Of a DNA stretch of 64,000 bases, positions 1-11,249 are shown in pieces. Position 1 is the stretch's first letter, and every line of letters begins with the position of its first letter. Source of the DNA: Cichorium intybus (Eukaryota; Streptophyta; Magnoliopsida; Asterales; Asteraceae). The position numbers and the translations under genes are program-made. The stretch is from contig CM042016.1 of assembly GCA_023525715.1 (NCBI GenBank), forward strand, positions 81,823,382-81,887,381, read 5' to 3'. The notes below the pieces were generated by a model. It was not told the origin of the DNA. It worked only from the letters and a program-made list of their open reading frames with translations, and ran no database searches.

Positions 1-687
1 TTTCTTCGATCGGATCCCAAAATTAGCAAACCGTCACCCATCAAAGGCAATGTCTTCCTAATCTATCACGTATGTAGTTATCGCTTCTCTATTCATACCA
101 TCTTCACGTATGGACTATCTTGTTCGTCTTCCAGGTTAATGTCAAGAACATCCACAAAAATACAAGCAGAATCTAAATCTCAATCAATTCTTGATTACAA
201 AACCAGGCGGTGTTTCAGCGTTCATTATTGAAAAACTTGTATACTAATGACTTTTGATTTTAGATCTATTCGACTTGAGTTTTTAATTCATTCCACGAAA
301 TCCAAAATATGTCACACAACTTCTTTGTCAATAACCGAATGATAACATGGATTTTGAAGATTAAGAACATGTATCTATATTTATCGTAGATGCAAGTATA
401 CAAACCCCTAAAATCGTGATGAATGAAAAAAATTTGAGCACAATTAGTTAACACAAACTGAAGAACGAGATGCATTATCGATTTCAAATGCAAATTTGGA
501 ATTGGAGTATGAATCAATTGTTGGATTTGGTGTCTAAGCCATGACTTATAATTGAATTTATCTTGTTAATTGAAGCAAAGTCCATTTGGGTTGCCCTCAT
601 AGCTGCAGGATTAGTGTAGAGTTCAGTAGAGAGAAATGTTGATTTATTAATTGTTTAATAAATCAATAGAAATAAATAAATAGTTTA

Positions 688-1786
688 TGACATACGCAGG
701 GGTCGTCGTGCGGTCAAAAATAAGAGAATTACCTAACACACACTAGTATAGCGGTAGTCAGGGTTGTTCCACAGGAGCTTCGTGGTTAGACTAGATGAGA
801 GATTACCAACTAATAGTGTCGCAGCTATAGTCGGAGGATTTGGTTTCTATTTTCCTGTCACTAGCAAATGAGACAATGCTCAAATACTCAAGCCAAGCTA
901 AGCTATGTCCAAATGTCCTAGTCACTTTCTGAAATCAGAAGTATATCTCTGACTCAGAAGCAATCAAGGGCATCCACACTAACCAAACCAAGCAAAGCAT
1001 AAACTACCACTAGTTAAGTCCTATGGAACAGTTACTAGCCAAGGTTTAATGCTTACCAAATAACCTAATTAGCTACTGATTTCAGCTAAGAAAAACAGTC
1101 CTAACAAGGTCCAAAACAATATCCAAAAACACAATCAATCAAACACAAATACTCAAAACACCGAAAAGCTAAGATTAAAAGTAACCAAATGCTTTTCATT
1201 CACCACACTGAATTTCAATCACAAAACAGTAACCAAAATGTTTCTAAAACAGAAACCTAAATGCTCAAAGTCAGTGGTTGTCACTCCCAAAGACTTTAGC
1301 TACAAAACTACTTTCTACCAAAATGAAATTGAAGTCAAAAACATAAAATACCAATTATGAGCTTGCTGAAATGGAATCCTGGAGTCAAAGAGCTTCTAGG
1401 TCGATCTTACACCCGGTTCTTTGCTAGGGTTTTCGGCTGGAAATGCATCTATTTATACTTGCAAATTTCCCGCAACCGCGCCGCGCAGAAGTGAAATCCG
1501 CGGCGCGCGTACTTATCTTTCCCCATTTCTTCGGAATTTAAATGTGTTCCACCGCCTTAAGCCCGCGTCGCGCAATTCTCAAATCCGCGGCACGCGTACG
1601 ACTTATCTTGATTTTCCATTCTTTCCATCTTTTTTCTTTTTGTACACCTTTAGTCCTTGTTTTTACTCTTTTTCTCCAGACAAGTCCTGGCACGAAAAGT
1701 GAGAATACCCAGACATATTTGATATAATTTTATCAAGAACAGGGCTCAACAACGCCTAAAATACTTGATATCACTAGGCGTTGTCA
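688..1786 (-). repeat. 3' LTR of the Athila-like element
   Basis: A 1,099-bp copy with + strand ends TGACATACG and GGCGTTGTCA. It lacks an 8-bp AATCAAAC-type insertion present in the other LTR. It contains the CG-rich hairpin boxes at 1477-1507 and 1564-1596. Confidence 0.88.
1477..1507. repeat. CG-rich hairpin box
   Basis: CGCGCCGCG (1477-1485) and its exact reverse complement CGCGGCGCG (1499-1507) flank a 13-nt AT-rich loop. The same module is at 6995-7025 and, with one T.G wobble, at 4588-4620. A partial copy is at 1564-1596. Confidence 0.75.
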
Positions 1787-2824
1787 AACACCCCACACTT
1801 GTGCCTTGCTTGTCCCCAAGCAAGAGAGTTTTTAACAAATTATAATAGAGAATCAAACAATTTTTGACTGTGTTTTAGTTTCAAAGTTTATTGCTCTTTG
1901 AGTTAGAGTGGAATAGTTCGTGAGAACATAATCAGAGTTGTTCTTTGGAATTCATGGCTTTCTAAAGAACCCTTGATTACAAACTTTCTGTCCACAATGA
2001 AGTGTACTTACTCGTTCAGATTCTAAAGGCCATTAAGGAATTGTCCATGACTTTCGATGTTGTCCGTGTAGCGAGCTTTCAGAAATACCATCCCAGACCA
2101 GACGATCTTAGGTGGTAAGGTGCATAAGGCCCACCCATTTTAGACCTACCGGCTCGAACAACAAAGGCCACTGACTGACTTTTCCTTCCTAAATTCCAAT
2201 CCTAAAACGGCTCAATCTTCTAAACTCGTAAAACTCAACTTATTTGACTAACTAATAGCATGATCACAACTAAACAGTATTTCTTGAAAAATACTAATGC
2301 TATCACAATCACAAACCATTCATTTCAAAATTGCAATTTATTAAAAAATTTTGAAAAAGTTTGCTAAAAATTTGAAAAATCGATCATTTCTGCAAAAAAT
2401 TTCAAAAATTCTCTTTCAACCGTCCACACCCCACACTTAAAACCGTACAACGTCCCCGTTGTACAAAAATTATTTCAAAGCAAGGGAGAAAGAGTTACCC
2501 CTTTTTGGACGGTAGACTTGCTTGGTGCTCAATATCACAGGTATAATTGCTTACAAATGGATCCTCGATTTCATATTCTGGAGTTGTAGCGCTACAGTAA
2601 ACACGCCGGTGGTCGAGACAAGTGGAGGGGGCACGGTGACCCCACACTTGTCTGAGACAACTCCTTCTCAAATTGGTATATCATGCATCACTTAACAAAC
2701 AAATTAAAAACACACATGACAGAAATAAAGTATAAACACAAAAATATACCGATGGATGTGTCATAAGTTTATACATATATCCCAAAAAGAATAAAAAGAA
2801 AGAAAGAAAAGAGAAAAAGGTACA
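1787..2824 (-). other. 3' untranslated interior and polypurine tract of the Athila-like element
   Basis: About 1 kb without an ORF between the ATHILA ORF and the 3' LTR. On the minus strand it ends in the purine-rich AAGTGTGGGGTG just before the LTR, a plausible PPT. A small hairpin, GCTTG-tcccCAAGC, sits near 1810-1825. Confidence 0.55.
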
Positions 2825-4126
2825 TCAATCGCTACCAGGCGGCCTGGAAGGTCCGGCCTCATGATCGTGGGACCTGGCGGGGAATGGTCGAGGGTGTCTG
2901 CCCTGGGCCGATGTGGTCTGAATAAGTACCTCCCCGATCCACTCGAGCTGGTCCAAAACTATCGTGAGCTGACCCTCAATCCGCGTGACTCTGGCATCCA
3001 ATCGGCGGAGGGCTGATGGATCGACCTGTTCCGTCTGTGGCTGTGCCGGCTCTGGTGCTGCTGGCTCTGGTCTCCGGCGTCTCCTGCCGGGCTGGGCGTA
3101 TGCAGGCTGGGGTGCCTGAGGAGGCTCGATCGGGGCCCGGATGTACTGCCCTGGTCGCTGCTGCTCAATGAGCAACATCCTCTCCAAAGTGCGTGCTGCA
3201 GTGCGCGATGGAGGCAGAGCAGTCAAAGAAGCTGCCTCGGAGGCAGTAAGGATGCCATAGGAACGGGCCAGGCGGGTAATAAAATACCCCCTGGCTAGTA
3301 GACTGCTGGTGGAGGCGCCGGTATAGTGGGTGGAGAGAGCGGTCGCAAGGGCGAAGGGGAGATGGAGGAATCGGGACGGGTCGAGGAGAGCCCACAAAAA
3401 TGTCACGTCGTCCCCCGACACCTTCTCACCTCCCTCCCGCTGCATGATGGAGGTGGAGATGATCTGGTGCATGAGGCGGTGGAGTGAATCGCGTAGGTAG
3501 CTCTCCCTCGAGGTCCCCGCCTCGTACCTGACATTGGACAGTGGTGCCCAAACCTCCATGTTGGGAGGGCGCTCCGGCTCCCCCTGAATGCACGACCCGA
3601 AGAACCGGGTGAAATAACGGTGCTGGAGGTCCGCGGCGGTGTAGATGCCTGTGCGCCTCCCAAACTCCCGGAGGTTGCACTCCCTGTGCTCACCTCCCAA
3701 ACGAAAGCGTACGAGCTTGGAACGCGGGTCTCCCGCCCTGGGAGCGAAATGAACTGTAGATAGGAACTCCAGGAGAAGCTCCGTGTAGACCACATCCTCG
3801 TCAGTGGCCATGATCCGGTCCCAACCTCTGCACGTGAATGACGCCTCCTCGTGGGTCCAGGTGCGATGTAAGAATGGCTCGATCGCACCCCAGAGCCCTG
3901 CGTCTCTCAGAATATCTCGATCAATGACTGTCGCCTCTAGCACCCGGCGACTCCTCAAAGCATCCCTCCGCGAGGTATACTCAACAGAACTGGCCAGCTC
4001 CGTGGGGAACTGGAGGAAAGCGTGCTCCAATCTGAACATCATCTGCACAAAGAAAATATATCCACAAAACAAAAAATTTTGCAAAATCAGTCCTTGTCTT
4101 CCCAGCCGTACCGCGGCGCGGCCCAT
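2825..4126 (-). CDS. ATHILA ORF-1-like protein
   Basis: An open frame of about 430 aa. Segments such as DILRDAGLW, TELLLEFLSTVHF, RFRLGGEHRECNLREFG and RTGIY match the pattern of the plant ATHILA ORF-1 family as I recall it (family knowledge, no search run). The last ~120 residues are Pro/Gln/Arg-rich and low complexity, followed by a short predicted helix (RRLDARVTRIEGQL). The first in-frame ATG is at 4126. A second ATG pair at about 4045 directly follows a pyrimidine-rich stretch ending TTTGTGCAG, which looks like a splice acceptor, so the true start may be there. The frame is markedly GC-rich compared with its flanks. Its biochemical function is unknown. Confidence 0.7.
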   Translation of the reverse strand: MGRAAVRLGRQGLILQNFLFCGYIFFVQMMFRLEHAFLQFPTELASSVEYTSRRDALRSRRVLEATVIDRDILRDAGLWGAIEPFLHRTWTHEEASFTCRGWDRIMATDEDVVYTELLLEFLSTVHFAPRAGDPRSKLVRFRLGGEHRECNLREFGRRTGIYTAADLQHRYFTRFFGSCIQGEPERPPNMEVWAPLSNVRYEAGTSRESYLRDSLHRLMHQIISTSIMQREGGEKVSGDDVTFLWALLDPSRFLHLPFALATALSTHYTGASTSSLLARGYFITRLARSYGILTASEAASLTALPPSRTAARTLERMLLIEQQRPGQYIRAPIEPPQAPQPAYAQPGRRRRRPEPAAPEPAQPQTEQVDPSALRRLDARVTRIEGQLTIVLDQLEWIGEVLIQTTSAQGRHPRPFPARSHDHEAGPSRPPGSD

Positions 4127-4881
4127 GAGTAAGGGCGCGGCGCGGCGTGCGACTGTTTCCAAACCCCGAATCAAATTCTCATTTTAACCTGCTAAATCTC
4201 AATTTAATCATACCACAAGGTAGCCTAGGTACCGACTAGCTCATCTAGAGTCTCCATTTGGCAAAACAAACACCCTATAAGCTAACATTAGTGATTCTAA
4301 GTTTTGAACTATTTGGGGCAAATCACTAAAATTAACTACCTAATCGCTAGTTTTAACGAGTAATAGATAGTTAGAATGGCATACCTTGGTAGTGGGAACA
4401 AAATGAGCAAGAAAAATTGCAAGATAATTTCAATCACCAGAGCTCCGAGTCACGTGTGGGTCATGTGAGCCGCGGTTCACCTTATAAAGGAGGAAACCGA
4501 CTGATCGTTTACCGCGTCGCGGGTTTGCACTTTGTGCGTCGCGCGTGTCACCAAATCAACCCCTCCGTATCGGGTTGGTTTACGATCCCGCGTCGCGTAA
4601 TTCAAATACCCGCGGCGCGGACTTCAAAAATTTCAAAATTTTCAAAACTTCTCAGTTGACCCTACACTTATTTCACACCACAAGTAACTGCAAAAGATTG
4701 ATGTATATTTTTGTATTTTATTTTAAGAAATGTATCCTAACTTATGACACGATGGGTTGCCTCCCAACAAGCGCTAAGTTTAACGTCTTCAGCCAGACGT
4801 GGAGTCCTTTTACAACTACGGTGGATCGTATGCCTTCTTCCTTCGTTGATTTTCAGTTACCACCGTCCCTTTGTTGACCCA
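4127..4881 (-). other. Non-coding spacer of the Athila-like element
   Basis: No supported ORF. It contains two CG-rich paired boxes (4512-4551 and 4588-4620) and, near 4752, the motif GGGTTGCCTCCCAACAAGCG, a phrase I associate with Athila-type interiors. Confidence 0.5.
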
Positions 4882-6078
4882 CTACTTCTCAAACTTTCCT
4901 GGGTCAAATGGCTTGCTGGTTCTTCTGCTACTGCCCGATTGCTGCTTTCTGATTAACTCCCGTGAATGCTTGGAGGTAGCTTTGAACCTCCAAGCTCGAT
5001 CCTTCCTTCTGCATCTCTTCAAGGTCAAAGGATTGACATGAAGCGCGCCCAGTGCCTCTTCCAGTAGTTGTTTCATACCTCGTTTGCTAGTGTCTCGCAT
5101 GCTAAATTCAGGTTGCAATTTTGGCTTGCAATACCAATAAAAATTTTCCAATCGAATGGGATCGGAAGGCAACGTATCAGAATGCTTCCATATGTCCTCA
5201 TCGATGGTATTGATCATATCTAATTTTCCATTCATGAATGGATCATGAGTGGTGATAAAATCATGTTTATTGTTTTCAAATATCAATTTGTCAACATCAA
5301 CTTCTTGGTCATCGTCCAACAGGTGGAACGGAACCAAGAGTGAGCGACTTGTTTGATCTAATGGTGGTACAAAGTCACCCATCACCAGATCCTTATTTTT
5401 AAATTTCTCAAAATTTTCAAAAATTACAGGGTCGGGGGTAATATTGTCATCTACACCCCCTTCCCCAATAGTATCAAAAACTTCAACAATTTTGGGAGTC
5501 GTTGGGCTGGGGTCTGTACTGTCACTTACAGCCTCCTCTACAGCATCCTCATCAATCAAATCGTCTGGTGATGGTATGGATTCACTCATCACGAGCTCGA
5601 CATTATCACCATTTTCAAAAATATCAAAAACATCAAAAGCTGTTGAGTCAGAGGTAGCATTGTCACCTACAACCTCTTCCTCAACAACATTTTCGACCCT
5701 CTCAGTGGTCTCTTGACTTTCCCACGGTGTATGCCCTTCCATCACATATTCAGGTGATGCAAGTTCACACACATTATTATTGGTATAAAAATCCCTCGCC
5801 TCCGGTTCTGGCGAAGGTGAACATTTCCAACTTTCCTCTAACCTATCTAAAGAAGCTTGCACTTTTTCAAGAGCTTCAGCCTAGTCCTTCTGCTCATGGT
5901 AGTTGTTATACATGAATACCCAAAGTTGGGCCCAAGTTGCAGAATTTTCCGGTTGAGATGACTCCTCGGTCCGCCATCCATTGTCATCGGGTGATCCATT
6001 GTAGCAATCATCCTCGTAATAGGTGTCGGCCGGATTTTCATAATAAGCATACTGATCCGTATACATGTAGTCACCCAT
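4882..6078 (-). pseudogene. Acidic gag-position ORF of the Athila-like element, one in-frame TAG
   Basis: From the ATG at 6078 the frame runs about 65 codons (MGDYMYTDQY start), meets TAG at 5883-5881 and continues in the same frame for over 330 codons to 4882. The product would be about 397 aa. It is very acidic in the middle (Asp/Glu-rich, repeated EVFD/FDIFEN-like segments) and basic at the C-terminus (KRCRRKDRAWRFK, SGSSRRTSK). I see no zinc knuckle, protease or other known domain. Its place directly after the PBS suggests a gag or leader-encoded protein. The stop could be a CAG-to-TAG change or a read-through site; both are inference. Confidence 0.5.
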
Positions 6079-6175
6079 TATAAGGATGTACACATACCAA
6101 AAATCAGCGAACTAAAATTAAACATCAAAAATCAGAAACTAAGTCCTACAAATCACCTAATCTAAGCGCACAGCT

Positions 6176-6192
6176 CCCCGGCAACGGCGCCA
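6176..6192 (-). other. Primer-binding site (tRNA-Asp type)
   Basis: The minus strand reads TGGCGCCGTTGCCGGGG, complementary to a tRNA-Asp 3' end. Athila-group gypsy elements typically use this primer. It begins five bases inside the 5' LTR. Confidence 0.85.
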
Positions 6193-6197
6193 AAATT

Positions 6198-7304
6198 TGA
6201 CATACGCAGGGGTCGTCGTGCGGTCAAAAATAAGAGAATTACCTAACACACACTAGTATAGCGGTAGTCAGGGTCGATCCACAGGAGCTTCGTGGTTAGA
6301 CTAGATGAGAGATTACCAACTAATAGTGTCGCAGCTATAGTCGGAGGATTTGGTTTCTATTTTCCTGTCACTAGCAAATGAGACAATGCTCAAATACTCA
6401 AGCCAAGCTAAGCTATGTCCAAATGTCCTAGTCACTTTCTGAAATCAGAAGTACATCTCTGACTCACAAGCAATCAAGGGCATCCACACTAACCAAACCA
6501 AGCAAAGCATAAACTACCACTAGTTAAGTCCTATGGAACAGTTACTAGCCAAGGTTTAATGCTTACCAAATAACCTAATTAGCTACTGATTTCAGCTAAG
6601 AAAAACAGTCCTAACAAGGTCCAAAACAATATCCAAAAACACAATCAAACAATCAATCAAACACAAATACTCAAAACACCGAAAAGCTAAGATTAAAAGT
6701 AACCAAATGCTTTTCATTCACCACACTGAATTTCAATCACAAAACAGTAACCAAAATGTTTCTAAAACAGAAACCTAAATGCTCAAAGTCAGTGGTTGTC
6801 ACTCCCAAAGACTTTAGCTACAAAACTACTTTCTACCAAAATGAAATTGAAGTCAAAAACATAAAATACCAATTATGAGCTTGCTGAAATGGAATCCTGG
6901 AGTCAAAGAGCTTCTAGGTCGATCTTACACCCGGTTCTTTGCTAGGGTTTTCGGCTGGAAATGCATCTATTTATACTTGCAAATTTCCCGAAACCGCGCC
7001 GCGCAGAAGTGAAATCCGCGGCGCGCGTACTTATCTTTCCCCATTTCTTCGGAATTTAAATGTGTTCCACCGCCTTAAGCCCGCGTCGCGCAATTCTCAA
7101 ATCCGCGGCACGCGTACGACTTATCTTGATTTTCCATTCTTTCCATCTTTTTTCTTTTTGTACACCTTTAGTCCCTGTTTTTACTCTTTTTCTCCAGACA
7201 AGTCCTGGCACGAAAAGTGAGAATACCCAGACATATTTGATATAATTTTATCAAGAACAGGGCTCAACAACGCCTAAAATACTTGATATCACTAGGCGTT
7301 GTCA
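6198..7304 (-). repeat. 5' LTR of the Athila-like element
   Basis: A 1,107-bp copy adjacent to the PBS. It is about 99% identical to 688-1786 by eye. A TATAAATA box lies at 6968-6975 on the minus strand, just downstream in sequence of the CG-rich boxes at 6995-7025. Confidence 0.88.
6968..6975 (-). promoter_or_regulatory. TATA box in the Athila-like 5' LTR
   Basis: The minus strand reads TATAAATA. It sits in the LTR upstream of the PBS and ORFs, where a retrotransposon promoter is expected. The same box is at 1450-1457 in the other LTR. Confidence 0.5.
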
Positions 7305-8355
7305 GTTTATTAATATATTTAAGTGTTAATATATTAATTAGAAACTATAATAATTAATTAGAAATTAATCTAGAATTAATTGGATTTAATTTGGAGATTA
7401 AATTAATTAATTAAAAGTGGAGGGACTGGTTTGTATTTATTCAATAGTTGAATAACTGGCAAGCCAGTTGCCAGGGGCCAAAAGTGGCGCCGACTATGGA
7501 GGCTACTCCAGGTTGGCGAAAACCCTAATTAGGGTTTAGGAGATCTGGTCCAAGTGGTCAACAGGCTTGCCCACTTTGGAGGCTCCTCTAGGGTTGCAGC
7601 TGTAACCCTTGGAGGCTATACAAGGAACCTCCTGGCACCCTCAAAACCTGCGCCTCCCTCTACTCTCTGGAACTCTGCTGGATTCTCTCATCCTTGCTTT
7701 GGGTGTGACTTCATTTGAGGCAGGACCTCTTTGCTGCTAGCTTCAAGAACAAGATCCAAAAGGTTGGTAATTCTTGTTTTGATCTTTAGAAATAATTGTT
7801 GGCCTTAGGATTTTGTTATATGTTCATAAGATAGAAAAACATAGATCCTTCATTAGGTTGCATGTGAACTTAGGGTTTCTAGTTCATTGTTTGTGCAAAA
7901 CCTTTCATCAATGACAAATCAATATCACTAGAGATAATAATAATGGGATGCTTTATTAATTTCAAATGTAGATCTGGATTTATATGAACAGAAACGTGAA
8001 TATCATTAGTTTGAATACCGGATCTGGATAAATCAAATAACTAGGGTAAGAAGATAATGGTGAACAGTAACTGATTTGGACATTAGGACCAAAAGTTTAA
8101 ACAATGAACAGGAGACCACATGGTGATGAACAGAGCAAAATAAGAATAAGATCCAACACCATTTTGAGCTTTGAACAACGAATGAACAAATGATGAACAT
8201 TAGAATCTAGATGAATGAACAGTAACACAAAAAATATTGTGAATCCAAAAATTCATGAGTGACTTAGCAACAATATTTGAAACTTGAAACAATCTTCAAA
8301 AGTTGTCAAATCGAGATCGTTCACTTGAAATAATCGCAAGATCTTCAAGGTACGA

Positions 8356-8368
8356 CTCTGATACCAAT
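8356..8368 (-). other. Primer-binding site (tRNA-iMet type)
   Basis: The minus strand reads ATTGGTATCAGAG directly after the LTR end. This is the usual PBS of plant copia elements, complementary to the 3' end of initiator tRNA-Met. Confidence 0.7.
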
Positions 8369-8669
8369 TGTAAAGTTGGATTTGACGTGTGCGGAATAAT
8401 AATAACGTGAAGATCGAAACAAATATCCAAAGTGTCGAATGATTAATATTCAAATATAATCAAACATGTGAGAGTGTACGAAGATCTTGCATAAAGCACC
8501 TACACCTCACATTGTGAGCTCTACCTAACAAATGAGTAATACATAAATATATATAGGTAGGCTACAAAATTAGCGTAAAGCCCAATACACACAATTTATA
8601 GTGGGCCTTCTAAGCCTGCCAAGCATCATCCTGCCAAACATCATCCCATGAAGTGCTTTATACCCCAAC
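8369..8669 (-). repeat. 5' LTR of the minus-strand copia-like element
   Basis: Read on the minus strand it begins TGTTGGGGTATAAAG and ends CTTTACA, so it has TG...CA termini. A sequence matching the 3' end of initiator tRNA-Met follows at once, which marks it as the 5' LTR. Confidence 0.65.
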
Positions 8670-8840
8670 ACTTGTAAATTGAAAATAATATGTTTTATAA
8701 TGGTTTCTATTTTTGGAAACTTTATCAGTTGAAATATGCCAAAATGACATAAATAAGTAAAATGGAGGATGTTTTGACATCTAACCATTGAAGTGAACTT
8801 ATAAAGAAGTAAAAGAATTAGAATCTTGCTAAGATAACCT

Positions 8841-9032
8841 TGTAGAACCCCGAAAATACCACAAATTAAGGCATAGTTAGTGGGACCTATATTTACTATG
8901 GTAATGTATCTTAGTTGTATTACCCCAAACAATGTTCTGAATTATGTAACGGTTTTTGTTAAACCTCATTTTGTAATGTTAATTTTGTAAATTATGGTTA
9001 CAAACTTTTGTTTTGAGAATTGGGGTGTTACA
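8841..9032. repeat. Probable gypsy LTR remnant
   Basis: The block starts TGTAGAACCCCGAAAATACC and ends GGGGTGTTACA. Its final part resembles the 3' end of the solo LTR at 45815-47841 (GTTTTTGTTAAACC then GGGGTGTTACA). I found no matching TSD, so the left boundary is uncertain. Confidence 0.35.
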
Positions 9033-9300
9033 AGATGGCCTCAGATGAATCTGTGGAATATTGAGACATATAGCTATAAACATAGCTTCAGATCTTAATA
9101 GTTCCAAATCTTGACTTTTTCTATACATATCCATTCCACTTGATTCTTCTTCTTATATTTTGTTATACACATCCATTTCAAGTAATGCTGACAGAACATA
9201 AGTGTTATCAAAAGGTCATGTTTGGAGATCAATAAGTCAAGATCTAAAGCTATTAGTTTAGTATATATTTCAAAGAGTACATAGAAAAAAGAATCAAGTG
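9033..9300. other. Unclassified AT-rich sequence
   Basis: No ORF, repeat terminus or RNA gene recognised. Confidence 0.4.
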
Positions 9301-10095
<795 letters not shown>

Positions 10096-10097
10096 GT

Positions 10098-10580
10098 GCA
10101 TTTGTCTTTTTACGGTCATTACGATGCAACACGTGTATATGCAATCTCAAAGCTTGCTAACGTTTTGCAAACCAAGGAACTTGCTCGTAGACTCCAGGTA
10201 CTATTACATGCTCACGATGATTACAATCATACGAATGTATTTCTGGAGCACCATTAAAATATTTCTAAACTAAATCAGAATTTTGTTTTCTTCCTTTTCC
10301 TTTTATATATTCTTCTTTTTTGCTGGATATTGAGCAAAGAGTTGTATTTTTGCTGGGAGGAAGAGGATTGTAATGTGACGGTAAATTGTGTGCATCCTGG
10401 GATTGTTAGAACTGGTCTCACACGAGACCATGAAGGTTTTATTACAGGTAATTTTGTGACATGCATTTGTATATATGGCATAATTAATTATAGAAATTTT
10501 TGTTTTAAATCCCGAAACTTATATTTACTTGCAGATTTCGTATTTTTGTGACATCGAAGCTGTTGAAAACGATTCCTTGG
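10098..10580 (+). pseudogene. Short-chain dehydrogenase/reductase (retinol-dehydrogenase/TIC32-like) fragment
   Basis: Three short exons fit an SDR of the plant RDH/TIC32-like group. Exon a ends at 10197 and encodes YAISKLANVL, the catalytic YxxxK motif, followed by TKELARRLQ and a GT donor. Exon b, about 10360-10447, encodes NVTVNCVHPGIVRTGLTRD, with phase-0 entry. Exon c, about 10535-10580, reads DFVF then TSKLLKTIP, but needs one extra base in a T run, so it is frameshifted as it stands. The N-terminal Rossmann half (TGxxxGIG) is missing upstream. A possible decayed last exon lies near 10805-10905. This is a truncated, probably non-functional copy. Confidence 0.6.
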
Positions 10581-11249
10581 GTATTAATTATTTTGTCCTA
10601 ATAATAAATTCATTTCGGTTTTGATCTTGCAATATGAAAACGATCATTTATAAAATCTTAATCTTACAAACGGTTAGTTTTAAATGTGTCAAGAAGTGAT
10701 TAACAGAATATATTCAAGCTATTCATTATGGATACCAACTGAAACCATTTTAGGTCATTCGCGTTAGTTTTAAAAGAAAATTACTCTTAATTCTCTAATC
10801 ATTTTAGGTTATTTTCAAAGGTAAGATGATTGTTCTTCTGTTGCAAAGGAAAAAATGGCAATAGCTAATGATAACGTTTGGGATGCTTACTCAAAGATAT
10901 TGTGTTGATGATTTATCATTTTGCATCATCATTTGTCCGGTAAGGAATCCATAATATGGTTATCCTTAATTGCTGGCACACCCACAAGGCAACAAGCACT
11001 ATCATTTTATTTAATATATTAATTGTATTGCATTGTTGATATCATACGATGGATATCTTTGTATGCTTATAGATTTACATTTAGGTAGGTTACTTCCTTT
11101 GATTTGTTTGTTTATTTATACATAAATGCATTTGGTGTTGAGGCCAAAGATTAACCCATATTGTCAAACCCAAACCATTGGAGAGCTTTACTATCATTGT
11201 TCTTTTTAGAATGCCTTTTATTGGATTTTTATTTGCAAAAACGTTTATT
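10581..11249. other. Intergenic AT-rich DNA
   Basis: No gene recognised, apart from a weak candidate last SDR exon at 10805-10905 that contains a stop. Confidence 0.4.

Larger units (their letters stand above)
688..7304 (-). mobile_element. Athila-like Ty3/gypsy element lacking pol, minus strand
   Basis: Two LTRs of about 1.1 kb (688-1786, 6198-7304) enclose a 4.4-kb interior. The TSD is GTTTA (683-687 and 7305-7309). A tRNA-Asp PBS lies inside the right LTR, so transcription runs right to left. The interior carries an acidic gag-position ORF (6078-4882) and an ATHILA ORF-1-like protein (4126-2825). No protease, reverse transcriptase, RNase H or integrase motif was found, so it must depend on another element. 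The LTRs differ by about seven substitutions and one 8-bp indel, which makes it young. Full-length Athila elements are usually 10-12 kb. Confidence 0.85.
519..7907 (+). mobile_element. Solo LTR of the element A/B family, split by the Athila-like insertion
   Basis: It starts TGTTGGATTTGGTGTCTAAGC and ends CCTTTCA, matching the LTRs at 25748 and 32382 throughout. The two halves (519-687 and 7310-7907) add up to about 767 bp, against 769 bp for the intact LTRs. It is flanked by the 5-bp TSD TCAAT (514-518 and 7908-7912). No PBS or interior follows, so this is a recombined solo LTR. A TATACAAG promoter-like box is at about 7616. Confidence 0.85.
1..8669 (-). mobile_element. Ty1/copia-like element, 5' part, minus strand, cut by window edge and by nested insertions
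   Basis: The minus strand holds one 301-bp LTR (8369-8669) followed by a primer-binding site and an untranslated leader running leftwards (8355-7913, then 513-1). The leader is rich in TGTTCA motifs and has no convincing ORF; an 83-aa frame at 266-517 resembles nothing I know. The element is interrupted at 519-7907 by a solo LTR with TSD TCAAT. The other LTR and any gag-pol must lie left of the window. Copia assignment rests on the PBS and LTR style only. Confidence 0.55.

Noticed and set aside
1421..1727. 61- and 93-codon frames in the Athila-like LTRs (also 6939-7245)
   Set aside because: On the strand opposite to element transcription, and they reflect GC-rich boxes and T-rich tracts.
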